From: a candidate division TA06 bacterium B3_TA06
GTDB taxonomy: Bacteria > Hydrothermota > Tepidihabitantia > B3-TA06
Direction: 5' to 3'
NCBI GenBank assembly: GCA_005223075.1
Contig: NJBO01000002.1
Coordinates: 199,588-263,587, forward strand
Length of the DNA: 64,000 nucleotides
Shown here one piece after another: positions 14,869-22,650 of the stretch. The notes beneath the pieces are model-generated. The model was not told the DNA's origin. It saw only the letters and a program-made list of their open reading frames with translations, and did not search any database. A program made the position numbers and the translations under genes. Positions within the stretch are counted from its first letter, which is position 1, and each line of letters opens with the position of its first letter.

Positions 14869-15443
14869 GCGACCTCCACCTCGTCGTAGGCGCGTTTGAT
14901 AGCTTCGACGTTTCCTTCGATGATCTCGGTGCGGCCTCGGAACTTTACTTCGAGCTTTTCCTTGATAGAGGCAAGCGCGGAGTCCCACTCCAAGGCCCCG
15001 GTTATCTTTACCATTGCACCCAGCATAACCGTGTTGGGAACGTTTTTCTTTAGGATCTCGACCGCAATCTTGGTGGCATCCACTACGGCAACCTTGGCGT
15101 TTGTTACGCGGAGTTTTTCCTTTATGGCTGCCGCCTTCTCCTGGGTATTAACTATGAGCGCACCATTGTCTTTAAGACCTTCGGTCACGTTAATCGACTC
15201 CAAAAGGCTTGCGTCAAGCACCACCACAACGTCTGGATTAATTACCTGGGTGTGGATGCGGATCGGCCCGTCTGAGAGACGGTTGAACGCCTTTACCGGC
15301 GCACCAGTGCGCTCAGGGCCGTATTCTGGGAATGCCTGAATGTATTTGCCGGTTTCCATGGCCGCTTCGCCGAACAAAAGTGCGGCGGTCTTAGCTCCCT
15401 GCCCGCCGCGGCCGTGCCAGCGGACTTCGAAGTATTGTTGCAT
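14865..15443 (-). CDS. porG: 2-oxoacid:ferredoxin oxidoreductase, gamma subunit
   Basis: The 192-residue subunit opens with FEVRWHGRGGQGAKTAA, the family signature, and contains FPEYGPERTGAPVKAFNR. The start is ATG 15443 behind GGAGGTCAC. It is the first gene of the operon porG-porD-porA-porB-roadblock-mglA. Confidence 0.93.
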   Translation of the reverse strand: MQQYFEVRWHGRGGQGAKTAALLFGEAAMETGKYIQAFPEYGPERTGAPVKAFNRLSDGPIRIHTQVINPDVVVVLDASLLESINVTEGLKDNGALIVNTQEKAAAIKEKLRVTNAKVAVVDATKIAVEILKKNVPNTVMLGAMVKITGALEWDSALASIKEKLEVKFRGRTEIIEGNVEAIKRAYDEVEVA

Positions 15444-15470
15444 GTGACCTCCGAACAAAATTGTAACAAA

Positions 15471-15498
15471 ATTCTACGCTAACCGCTGCCATTGTCAA
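15471..15498 (-). promoter_or_regulatory. Promoter of the por operon
   Basis: TTGACA (15493-15498), 16-bp spacer, TAGAAT (15471-15476), then about 20 nt of leader and GGAGG before porG. Confidence 0.8.
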
Positions 15499-15542
15499 GC
15501 GAATAAGGTCTGTACGCGGGGAGATGGGGAGGCCGAATTAAA

Positions 15543-15593
15543 TGCTCCTTTTTATCTTTGAGCACTCAGTGCATTGAGATAAAAAGATCGCAG
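15543..15593. repeat. TGCTCCTTTT palindrome (family A), copy 1
   Basis: Constant ends TGCTCCTTTT and AAAAGATCGCAG enclose a self-complementary middle (TTTTTATCT ... GAGATAAAAA). Positions 15459-15822 hold this copy, two more family A copies and a half copy of the 2082-2227 element, and no gene. Confidence 0.75.
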
Positions 15594-15633
15594 GGGGAAC
15601 TAACCGCAGATTGAAACTCGTTTCACTAAAAGA

Positions 15634-15666
15634 TGCTCCTTTTGTGCGTAGCACAAAAGATCGCAG
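15634..15666. repeat. Family A palindrome, copy 2
   Basis: TGCTCCTTTTGTGC-GTA-GCACAAAAGATCGCAG. The stem GTGC/GCAC differs from the other copies but is still paired. Confidence 0.8.
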
Positions 15667-15750
15667 TACCCTCTCCCTTTGGGAGAGGGTTAGGGTGAGG
15701 GGTGTCATTGCGAGGACTGAAGACCAAAGGGATGAAGGACGAAGCAATCT

Positions 15751-15783
15751 CTCCGATCTTTTTGCCGCAGGCAAAAAGGAGGA
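15751..15783. repeat. Family A palindrome, copy 3 (inverted)
   Basis: On the minus strand this reads CTCCTTTTTGCC-TGC-GGCAAAAAGATCGGAG, with the stem TTGCC/GGCAA and slightly altered ends. Confidence 0.7.
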
Positions 15784-15822
15784 TTAAAGCAGTTCGAAGG
15801 TGGGTACGTCCGCAACCGGATG

Positions 15823-16914
15823 CTAGGGTGCGTTAAATAGTCTTCCGAGAAGGTGTTGGATCAAAGCTATTACGAGTGGAAAGATTAAAGTACCTAATAA
15901 AAGGAACAACACGTTCGGTTTCCACGGCAGTATTCTCATCTTTTCGACTTCTCTGTAGTGTTCTCGTAATTGAGTTGTACGGGCATTAATAAGAAGAATT
16001 TGATTCGTATCTGTGGTTTTACGGAATTCAGTAAAGGACTTTTCGTATTCTTTGATCCATCCCGATAGATGGAACTCCCGAGTGCGTTTGAGAGTGTGAG
16101 CTAAAAATGCTGTTGGAATCGAAAAAGCTGATATTATGATTATTAAATAAATAGCTAAAGGCACAAAGAAAAAAGGTAGATTTGGAGCAATAGATCTAGG
16201 TATAATCTGTGCAAAAAAGGGAATAGCCAAGCTCATAGGAATAAGAAACGCAGCTGTAGTTACGCTAAGTCTATTGAAAAACCCGGTGCCTCCCAAACGA
16301 TCGAAGTGTGTTGGGTTGATATTTGACGGTTCCAGCGATCTAATAATCAAACATTGCCTTGCAGTAGAAGTGGAAACAAGAGCTAAACCTAACCCAGCTA
16401 AGTATACTAAGAAGGCACCGACAGCTACCACTATTAGGTAACTTGGTGACCACATATTTGGCACACGGAATATTTGTTGAGCAGCGTCAAACAGTTTGAA
16501 CGCATAATATAGCTGAAGAAAAGCACCAAGTGATTGGATTGATATTTTCAATATTTTAGTTAGCTTGTTGAACTTAGATATTAAATCCTCGGGAGCTTCT
16601 TCACTTTGCCCAAGAAAAGCTGAGAGGTCCGAAAAGAACCTTGGCAAGACTTTCGTTTCATATCTCCATGTTAAATACGGTAGTATAGCTGGCATAAAGA
16701 ACCCCAAGAAACCAGGGAATAATATGTTAAAGCCGCGAGAGAAGAAAGTGCCCCAATAACCTGTAAGAGAGAAAACTAAAAGGACAAGTCCGCTTGGTAG
16801 AAGGTGAAAGAATATAAGCGATGTGAATACTGGTGGGAGCTTTCTCTTTTTCCAGAAATTTATGAATCTAGTAACCCACGAGTAACGGTAGGACGTAGGG
16901 ATTTTCTTCTTCAT
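15823..16914 (-). CDS. Multi-pass membrane protein of unknown function
   Basis: The 363-residue protein has about seven hydrophobic segments, for example FTSLIFFHLLPSGLVLLVF, SYLIVVAVGAFLVYLAGLGL, FFFVPLAIYLIIIISAF and NVLFLLLGTLIFPLVIALI. Between the sixth and seventh is a charged soluble stretch (HLSGWIKEYEKSFTEFRK). The basic N-terminus suggests it faces the cytoplasm. I recognise no family. ATG 16914 lies 8 nt after a -10 box. The gene is AT-rich compared with its neighbours, so it may be recently acquired. Confidence 0.7.
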   Translation of the reverse strand: MKKKIPTSYRYSWVTRFINFWKKRKLPPVFTSLIFFHLLPSGLVLLVFSLTGYWGTFFSRGFNILFPGFLGFFMPAILPYLTWRYETKVLPRFFSDLSAFLGQSEEAPEDLISKFNKLTKILKISIQSLGAFLQLYYAFKLFDAAQQIFRVPNMWSPSYLIVVAVGAFLVYLAGLGLALVSTSTARQCLIIRSLEPSNINPTHFDRLGGTGFFNRLSVTTAAFLIPMSLAIPFFAQIIPRSIAPNLPFFFVPLAIYLIIIISAFSIPTAFLAHTLKRTREFHLSGWIKEYEKSFTEFRKTTDTNQILLINARTTQLREHYREVEKMRILPWKPNVLFLLLGTLIFPLVIALIQHLLGRLFNAP

Positions 16915-16922
16915 GGCCGTAA

Positions 16923-16950
16923 AGTATATTTATAAGACGTGTTATGTCAA
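16923..16950 (-). promoter_or_regulatory. Promoter of the membrane protein, leaderless
   Basis: TTGACA (16945-16950), 16-bp spacer, TATACT (16923-16928); ATG 16914 follows after 8 nt. Confidence 0.8.
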
Positions 16951-16958
16951 GAACAGGT

Positions 16959-16977
16959 AGGGCGGCTGACGCCGCCC
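16959..16977 (-). terminator. GC-rich palindrome after hutU
   Basis: GGGCGGC-TGAC-GCCGCCC lies just downstream of the hutU stop. It resembles family B (GTAGGGC edge) and probably ends hutU transcription, although there is no clear U-tract. Confidence 0.45.
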
Positions 16978-16991
16978 TTTCATCGTTTTAA

Positions 16992-18653
16992 TTACTTCAT
17001 CGGTATCTTAACACCCTTCTCTTTAGCCACCTTCTTGGCGATGTCATACCCGGCATCCGCATGCCTGGCAACACCTATGCCAGGGTCGTTCGTCAGCACG
17101 CGCTCTATTCTTTTGGCCATTTGCGCGGTGCCGTCGGCCACGGTTACCTGTCCGGCATGAATCGAAAGCCCCATGCCAACGCCGCCGCCGTGGTGCACGC
17201 TTACCCACGAAGCGCCCGACGCGGTGTTCAGCAGAGCGTTAAGGATCGGCCAGTCGGCAATGGCGTCCGAGCCGTCCAACATAGCCTCGGTCTCCCGGTT
17301 GGGCGATGCCACCGAACCGGTGTCAAGGTGGTCGCGGCCCATCACAATGGGGGCAGTCAACTTGCCGCTCTTGACCATCTTGTTGATCTCAAGGCCAAAG
17401 CGGTCGCGCTCGCCGTAGCCCAGCCAGCAGATGCGGCAGGGCAGACCCTGGAACGGCACCTTCTTCTGCGCCATGCGAATCCAGCGGTGCAGAGCCTCAT
17501 CCTCGGGGAACAGCTTCAGCACCTTCTCGTCGGTGGCGTAGATGTCAGACTTCTTTCCCGAAAGCGCGGCCCAGCGGAACGGTCCCTTGCCCCGGCAGAA
17601 CAGCGGTCGGATATACAGGGGTACGAACCCCTTGATGTCGAACGCGTTGGCGACGCCTGCTTTCTTGGCCTGACCCCGGATGTTGTTGCCGTAGTCGAAC
17701 GCCACCGCGCCCGAGCGCTGCATGGCAAGCATCGCCTCCATCTGACGCGCCATGGACTCGAAGCTCTTTTTAATATACGTATCCGGGTCCTTCTTGCGCA
17801 GCCGCAGCGCCTCCTTGAACGTCATCCTGCCGGGCACGTAGCCCGAAAGCTCGTCGTGGGCCGAGGTCTGGTCAGTAAGAACGTCGGGGATGATGCCGCG
17901 CTTCACCAGTAATGGGTGGATGTCCGACGCGTTACCCACCAGTCCTACGGACAAGGCTTGGCCTTGCTCTCTCGCCTCATCAACCCATTTCAGGGCTTCG
18001 TCAAGCTTCGTGGTCATGCGATCGCAGAAGCCCTGATCAACACGCCGCTTGATGCGCGCCGGGTCAACCTCAACGTCCAGGCAGCAGCCGTCGTTCATGG
18101 TCACGGCCAGGGGCTGGGCGCCGCTCATACCGCCCATGCCCGCGGTCAGGACCAGCTTCCCCTTAAGGCTTACGCCGAAGTGCTGGCGGGCCAGTTCTGC
18201 CAGGGTCTCATAGGTGCCCTGGATGATGCCCTGGGTGCCGATGTAAATCCACGAGCCCGCGGTCATCTGGCCGTACATGATAAGCCCCAGCGCCTCCAGG
18301 CGGCGGAACTCGTCCCAGTTGGCCCAGTTGGGCACGAGAAGCGAGTTGGCGATTAAGACGCGCGGCGCGTAGGGATGGGTGCGGAACACCCCCACCGGCT
18401 TGCCCGACTGAACTAGTAGGGTTTCATCGTTTTCCATCGATTTCAGCGATTTCACGATCGCCGCAAACGCAGGCCAGTTGCGGGCGGCCTTGCCGGTGCC
18501 GCCGTAGACAATTAAATTTTTCGGGTCCTCGGCCACGTCCGGGTCGAGGTTGTTACAAAGCATGCGCAGTGCGGCCTCCTGGTGCCATCCCTTGCAGCGT
18601 AACTTACTGCCCCTTGGGGACTTAAGCGGCTTGTACTTAAACTCTTTTGCCAT
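16992..18653 (-). CDS. hutU: Urocanate hydratase
   Basis: The 553-residue enzyme converts urocanate to imidazolonepropionate in histidine breakdown, using tightly bound NAD. Family features include [18 protein letters not shown], the [13 protein letters not shown] segment, [19 protein letters not shown] and, near the C-terminus, [18 protein letters not shown]-like sequence ([19 protein letters not shown]). The length is normal for the family. GGAGGAAATT precedes ATG. The next pathway enzyme, hutI, is about 41 kb away in this window; hutH was not found. Confidence 0.96.
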   Translation of the reverse strand: MAKEFKYKPLKSPRGSKLRCKGWHQEAALRMLCNNLDPDVAEDPKNLIVYGGTGKAARNWPAFAAIVKSLKSMENDETLLVQSGKPVGVFRTHPYAPRVLIANSLLVPNWANWDEFRRLEALGLIMYGQMTAGSWIYIGTQGIIQGTYETLAELARQHFGVSLKGKLVLTAGMGGMSGAQPLAVTMNDGCCLDVEVDPARIKRRVDQGFCDRMTTKLDEALKWVDEAREQGQALSVGLVGNASDIHPLLVKRGIIPDVLTDQTSAHDELSGYVPGRMTFKEALRLRKKDPDTYIKKSFESMARQMEAMLAMQRSGAVAFDYGNNIRGQAKKAGVANAFDIKGFVPLYIRPLFCRGKGPFRWAALSGKKSDIYATDEKVLKLFPEDEALHRWIRMAQKKVPFQGLPCRICWLGYGERDRFGLEINKMVKSGKLTAPIVMGRDHLDTGSVASPNRETEAMLDGSDAIADWPILNALLNTASGASWVSVHHGGGVGMGLSIHAGQVTVADGTAQMAKRIERVLTNDPGIGVARHADAGYDIAKKVAKEKGVKIPMK

Positions 18654-18685
18654 AATTTCCTCCGTAATTTCAGGCGTTTTGACGT

Positions 18686-18714
18686 ATACTACTCAAATCT
18701 GACGCGCAGGTCAA
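18686..18714 (-). promoter_or_regulatory. Promoter of hutU
   Basis: TTGACC (18709-18714), 17-bp spacer, TAGTAT (18686-18691), with a short leader and Shine-Dalgarno sequence. A similar but diverged arrangement is at 19489-19516. Confidence 0.7.
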
Positions 18715-18719
18715 GGCAA

Positions 18720-19060
18720 ATAAAGCTGGTCAAAAGATGGACAGAAGCTACCCAAAAGATGGACAAGAACGCGACTTCGTCGCAATTTACTCCGCAAGCG
18801 TCGTCCTTCGGTCAAATATCAAATATCAAAATGCAAAGTCAAGGGGCTGACAGCTATCAGCCGTGAGCTGTAAGCTGTTTGCCGTGAGCTCCTAGGGGGG
18901 TTAACAGCTGACGGCGAATCGTATGGGTCCCCGGACGGCCGCGCAGTCTTTTTTCTATCCGCAGATTACGCAGATGACACAGATGGCTGAGGGGCGACTT
19001 CGTAGCAAACGGTGTGGGGTCTCCGGACGGATGCGAAGCAGATTTGTGGGGTGAAAAAAA
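18720..19060. other. Gene-free repeat-rich stretch
   Basis: It contains a tandem AAAAGATGGACA pair (18731-18762), the imperfect inverted pieces GCTGACAGCTATCAGC near 18844 and AGCTGTAAGCTGTTTGC near 18866, and a half copy of the 2082-2227 element near 18959. No gene is supported. Confidence 0.5.
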
Positions 19061-19064
19061 GGGG

Positions 19065-19093
19065 TTGACAAGGGGTAGCTTTAAGCCTATTAT
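19065..19093 (+). promoter_or_regulatory. Promoter of the 87-residue gene
   Basis: TTGACA (19065-19070), 17-bp spacer, TATTAT (19088-19093), then GAGGAGGAAAG before ATG 19127. Confidence 0.8.
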
Positions 19094-19126
19094 TGTGCGA
19101 AATTATGACGTTTACGAGGAGGAAAG

Positions 19127-19390
19127 ATGGCAACCGTTGTAGTTTTTGGGATTGAGGTTGACGAAAGATGCGCTGAGTACTTACAACTAGTGGTGAAATA
19201 TGCGCGATCAGGAGACTCTGACGCGAGACAAGTCCGTCGTCGTGCACTTAAGAATCTTGGCCGTAATCACTGTCGACGAGCATTAATCTATCTTATTGAC
19301 CGTTATGCTAAATCTGGTGATTCTGATGAACGAGAAGTTAGAAGCATGGCTTTCGAGTACTTGGAGATGATTGATGAGGGTGAACTTTAA
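19127..19390 (+). CDS. Small two-repeat helical protein
   Basis: The 87-residue protein has two similar units, VVKYARSGDSDARQVRRRAL and LIDRYAKSGDSDEREVRSMA, each followed by a short helix. This is reminiscent of HEAT-like repeats. It has a strong promoter and Shine-Dalgarno sequence, so it is probably expressed. I do not recognise a named family. It sits between hutU and a fragment resembling the hutU 5' end. Confidence 0.6.
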   Translation: MATVVVFGIEVDERCAEYLQLVVKYARSGDSDARQVRRRALKNLGRNHCRRALIYLIDRYAKSGDSDEREVRSMAFEYLEMIDEGEL

Positions 19391-19397
19391 CTAGAAA

Positions 19398-19451
19398 GGC
19401 TGTCCCGCGCGGAGCCTTTACCGGCTTGTATTGAAACTTCTTTTGAGCCAT
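19398..19451 (-). pseudogene. Remnant of a second urocanase 5' end
   Basis: From ATG 19451 (GGAGGCAATT upstream) the minus strand reads MAQKKFQYKPVKAPRGTA, which aligns with the hutU start [17 protein letters not shown]. After 18 codons the similarity ends. Its promoter also survives: TTGACC (19511-19516), 16 bp, TATCAT (19489-19494). The similarity is at protein level rather than identical DNA, so the copy is old or came from a paralogue. Confidence 0.65.
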
Positions 19452-19543
19452 AATTGCCTCCAAATCTTTGCGTTTTCAATTTTGAAGGATGATATTCAGA
19501 TGTGAAGACAGGTCAAGTTTGTGCTATGAGATGGTAGAAGGGG

Positions 19544-19571
19544 TTGACAGGAGGAAGAGATTTATTAAAGT
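19544..19571 (+). promoter_or_regulatory. Probable promoter of the HEPN gene
   Basis: TTGACA (19544-19549), 16-bp spacer, TAAAGT (19566-19571). The -10 box is weak; TTGGAGG follows. Confidence 0.55.
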
Positions 19572-19592
19572 TAATTTATATTGGAGGTTACA

Positions 19593-20654
19593 TTGGGTGA
19601 TGACGATAGGTTGTACTTCATAAGGAATATGGAGGTATTCGAAGAGAAGGGAGAAGATCTAGAATATTGGGTAACGGAATACGAAGTTGAAGTGGATTCC
19701 TTTTTTGGGAGTTTATGTGAATACGGACCCTATCAGTTAGTTCAGTGGGATACCAGCATAGATGCAAAGGGGAGAAAGAGAAGTCTGTGTCTTATCGTAA
19801 AAGAAGCGGTTTTTCCTGATGGAAGCAAGGGTTTCAAGACAGCGCACAAAAAAGGGTTCTATCACGGCGGTGGCATAACTCAGGAATTGATTGCACTTGC
19901 TTCTCTTTATTTTAGAAAAAGACTCAAACTATTGGGTATGGTTCGTCAGAATGATAAGCCACTTCGCATCAAACTACCGAAACAAAGAATTGATGAAGCG
20001 TTGATTTCAGGAGAGAGTCATTTGTTTAAGTTGCGGGAGTGGTTGGAGAAGATCAGAAAATTAGAACCTACTTATCATCAGAGTTATATGTTTGCTGTCA
20101 ATTTATATTGCCAAGCTCTAAATATTATTGAAGATCGCCCCGATGTAGCTTATCTCAATTTGATATCAACTATTGAGACATTGTGTCAGGATACTGATGT
20201 AGGGGAAGTTAAGCTCTCCGATGTGGATTCGGAACTAGCCAAGATGGTTGGTGAAATAAAGGATGAGGATTTAAGGAATCGGCTTGAGAAAGCTATTTGT
20301 GAAAAGGAAGGTCTTATTCGAAGAAAATTCGTCAAATTCATTTTAGATCATGTAGAAGGTAACTTCTGGGGGGTATCCAATAGTTATAAAGATGGGGACG
20401 TAAGACCTGACGAACTTGAGGATTTACTTAACAAGATCTACAAACAGCGTTCAAGAACCTTACACAACGGGGAACCGTTTCCACCGTACATATTCTCATC
20501 GCCTCAGTTTGGAGCCGATATCCCTATGGGGGAGTGGACAGTTGTGGGCGAGAGAAAATGGTTTAAGGAAGATTACATCCCTAATCCTCATTTCTTTGAG
20601 CGTCTTGTAAATCATGTTCTTAAAGTTTTTGTTGAAAGACACCAAGTAAAATAA
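19593..20654 (+). CDS. HEPN-domain protein (putative RNase, accessory)
   Basis: The 353-residue protein has a C-terminal helical domain with IYKQRSRTLHNGEPF, which fits the HEPN active-site motif R-x4-H (RSRTLH). Upstream helices (NLISTIETLCQD, ELAKMVGEI) fit the large HEPN domains found in ApeA-like and related proteins. HEPN proteins often cut RNA in toxin-antitoxin and phage-defence systems. TTG 19593 is the likely start, 5 nt after GGAGG at 19583-19587. The gene is AT-rich and followed by a small membrane protein gene. A defence role is inferred. Confidence 0.6.
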   Translation: MGDDDRLYFIRNMEVFEEKGEDLEYWVTEYEVEVDSFFGSLCEYGPYQLVQWDTSIDAKGRKRSLCLIVKEAVFPDGSKGFKTAHKKGFYHGGGITQELIALASLYFRKRLKLLGMVRQNDKPLRIKLPKQRIDEALISGESHLFKLREWLEKIRKLEPTYHQSYMFAVNLYCQALNIIEDRPDVAYLNLISTIETLCQDTDVGEVKLSDVDSELAKMVGEIKDEDLRNRLEKAICEKEGLIRRKFVKFILDHVEGNFWGVSNSYKDGDVRPDELEDLLNKIYKQRSRTLHNGEPFPPYIFSSPQFGADIPMGEWTVVGERKWFKEDYIPNPHFFERLVNHVLKVFVERHQVK

Positions 20655-20678
20655 TTAGCCATACCGAAAGGAGGAAAC

Positions 20679-21134
20679 ATGAATCTGACTCCATTGGCGG
20701 TTATACTTTCTTTAGCTGTTATCGCTTCGAGTGTCGTCTCAGTGTTGACTTTCCTTTTTGGAGTATTGCCCCAACGCAGAGTCTCTAAACTAGATGCTGT
20801 CATTAAGTATTTCCAACAAGGGGAGACCGTAGAAGCAAAGGGGTACAGGAAAAGGATATACCATTCAGAGCCAGACAGAGTAGACGTCGAGGCAGCTTCA
20901 ATGGTAATAGGGTTTTTTCATTTCTGGGGATTAATGGTTAAGAGGAAACTTTTACCTATCTGGGTTTTCGATTCGATTTCTGGATACCGAGTGGTTCAAC
21001 TTTACGGAAAACTTGAGAAACACATCTCGAACGAACGGAAAAAAGCAGCAGAGTATGCGGAGCACTTTGTGTGGCTTGCTGAGGAGATCAAGAGGAGATT
21101 TAATATCGAAGTTCAACGTCCCCAATCTCCTTGA
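20679..21134 (+). CDS. Small membrane-anchored protein of unknown function
   Basis: The 151-residue protein has one N-terminal membrane helix (LAVILSLAVIASSVVSVLTFLFG) and a helical cytoplasmic part (KYFQQGETVEAKGYRKRIY, EHFVWLAEEIKRRFNI). It vaguely resembles DUF4760-type proteins. AAAGGAGGAAAC precedes ATG and the gene follows the HEPN gene by 24 bp, so they probably form an operon. The last codons run into a repeat-rich tract (21131-21226) with CCCCCTCCACCAGGGGAGGGGG-type palindromes. Confidence 0.5.
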   Translation: MNLTPLAVILSLAVIASSVVSVLTFLFGVLPQRRVSKLDAVIKYFQQGETVEAKGYRKRIYHSEPDRVDVEAASMVIGFFHFWGLMVKRKLLPIWVFDSISGYRVVQLYGKLEKHISNERKKAAEYAEHFVWLAEEIKRRFNIEVQRPQSP

Positions 21135-21247
21135 CTCCCTTCCCCTTAATCCCCCTTTAGTTCCCCCTTACAGAAGGGGGACAATCCCCGCCCCCTTACC
21201 CCCTCCACCAGGGGAGGGGGATGTATTGTAATGAAACTTCTCCCATC

Positions 21248-21505
21248 TTATTCCTCTTCATCCTTCAATTTATAGAGGTTCGAGTATCCTCGTCCCAGTT
21301 TCTCGGCTGGCAGGCGCTCCACGAGTCCCAAGGCGCAAAGTTTTGCCAGGGCGCGGCGGATGGTCTTGACCGAGACCTTCTCTTTTGTTTCCTTGCGTAT
21401 GTCTTTTATCGTTAAAACGTCCCAGCTGTACTCAAATGAATCCAGCACGAGCCTTTGCGAGGATGTTAGTGCCTGGGGAAACTGGTCAGGTGATAGAGAT
21501 GTCAT
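21248..21505 (-). CDS. Winged-helix transcription regulator-like protein
   Basis: The 85-residue product has a helix-turn-helix layout: SSQRLVLDSFEYSWDVLTIK, then KEKVSVKTIRRALAKLCALG, then a wing with RLPAEKLGRGYSNLYKL. It probably binds DNA; its target is unknown. The reading frame extends to ATG 21613, but that extension would be made of a family A palindrome (21561-21594), so I prefer ATG 21505. Neither start has a clear ribosome-binding site. Confidence 0.55.
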   Translation of the reverse strand: MTSLSPDQFPQALTSSQRLVLDSFEYSWDVLTIKDIRKETKEKVSVKTIRRALAKLCALGLVERLPAEKLGRGYSNLYKLKDEEE

Positions 21506-21560
21506 AGCTAAGTTTAGCGGTGTTCGTGACGAACGCCATTGAAACCTGAGGAATGCTAAA

Positions 21561-21594
21561 TGCTCCTTTTTGCCCTTCGGCCAAAAAGATCGCA
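21561..21594. repeat. Family A palindrome, copy 4
   Basis: TGCTCCTTTTTGCCC-TTC-GGCCAAAAAGATCGCA. The stem TTTTTGCC/GGCCAAAAA is nearly perfect. Confidence 0.75.
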
Positions 21595-21606
21595 CCCAGG
21601 GCTGGC

Positions 21607-21634
21607 TTGACATATTCGATCACCTCGCCATAAT
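21607..21634 (+). promoter_or_regulatory. Probable promoter upstream of the methyltransferase
   Basis: TTGACA (21607-21612), 16-bp spacer, CATAAT (21629-21634). ATG 21641, 6 nt later, opens a 51-codon reading frame whose TGA overlaps the methyltransferase ATG (ATGA). The frame contains intergenic repeat sequence, so it may only be leader RNA. Confidence 0.5.
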
Positions 21635-21792
21635 CACACCATGCGTTACGATCCTTTCACCCCACGGATTCACTTCGTGACTCCGCGGGGACCCCGACCC
21701 GTAACACACCTTTCTATGTGGTCTCTTGATCTTTGTTCGAACCGGGTAAATCGTTTTAAAATGACAAGGATTTGTATTGAGGTAGTAGGTTT

Positions 21793-22572
21793 ATGAAATA
21801 CGACCCCACGAAAGCCGAGATATGGGACAAGTTCTGGGCACAGAGAATGGACCTTGACGTCTATCCGCCGGTTACCGACATCGCGTCCGAGATCGCGGAA
21901 GTTGTGCCCGACGTGCGCGGCTGGCGGATAATTGAGATCGGCGCTGGCACTGGCCGAACCTCGATCGAGCTTGCCCGGCGCGGCGCAGATGTAACCATTC
22001 TCGACATCTCCCCACAGAGCCTTGAGCTGGCTAAACGCTTCGCGCAAAAAGCCGATCCTGCCACACGCAAGCGCCTGCACTACGTACTGGCCGACGGGCT
22101 TGATCCGCCGTTCGAGCCGGAAAGCTTCGACCTTCTGTTTCACCAGGGACTTCTGGAGCACTTCCGCAACCCGTTCCTTCTTTTGGAAGCCAACCGTCGG
22201 ATTATCAAGAAAGGGGGACTGATTGTTGTTGACGTGCCCCAGACCTTCCATGTCTATACCATCCTCAAACACATCCAGATGCTATTCGGAGGCTGGTTTG
22301 CGGGCTGGGAGCGGCAGTTCACGCCTGCGTCCTTAACCAGGATTCTCAAACGAACAGGATTCGAATCCATCCACGCCTACGGCGACTGGGCCAGGCCCTC
22401 GCTGGTTTACAGAGTCCTCCGCGGCATCCTGAAAAGAATGGGTATCAGGCTCCCAATGTATCCTCGCATCTCAACCGATTCGGCTTTTTCAAGTCTTGCC
22501 GAGCGACTGCGCCGCAAAAGGCTCTTTCTTTGGACGGTGCTTTCCTTTGGGGTGATAGGGCGCAAGGTGTGA
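21793..22572 (+). CDS. Class I SAM-dependent methyltransferase
   Basis: The 259-residue protein has the Rossmann methyltransferase motifs: motif I IIEIGAGTGRTSIELA, an acidic motif II end (VTILDIS), and FDLLFHQGLLEHFRNP in the motif IV region. It transfers a methyl group from S-adenosylmethionine; the acceptor is unknown. The basic C-terminal half (RVLRGILKRMGIRLP) may contact a membrane or nucleic acid. No adjacent gene suggests a pathway. Confidence 0.85.
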   Translation: MKYDPTKAEIWDKFWAQRMDLDVYPPVTDIASEIAEVVPDVRGWRIIEIGAGTGRTSIELARRGADVTILDISPQSLELAKRFAQKADPATRKRLHYVLADGLDPPFEPESFDLLFHQGLLEHFRNPFLLLEANRRIIKKGGLIVVDVPQTFHVYTILKHIQMLFGGWFAGWERQFTPASLTRILKRTGFESIHAYGDWARPSLVYRVLRGILKRMGIRLPMYPRISTDSAFSSLAERLRRKRLFLWTVLSFGVIGRKV

Positions 22573-22650
22573 GTTTAACCACAATCCTATCTGTGCACTT
22601 GAGTTAATTCCGTGATCCCGGCGCGGGCGTGAACCGGATGCGTGGGGTGT

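Noticed and set aside
15538-15774. A 78-codon frame on the minus strand
   Set aside because: It is made of family A palindromes and other intergenic repeats and has no ribosome-binding site.
17061-18356. Long antisense reading frames opposite hutU
   Set aside because: They mirror the codon bias of a strongly conserved gene and have no promoter, start signal or recognisable domain.
21641-21795. A 51-codon frame with a promoter ending 6 nt upstream and an ATGA overlap with the methyltransferase
   Set aside because: Most of its length is intergenic repeat sequence seen elsewhere (for example near 40603), so it is more likely leader RNA than a gene.
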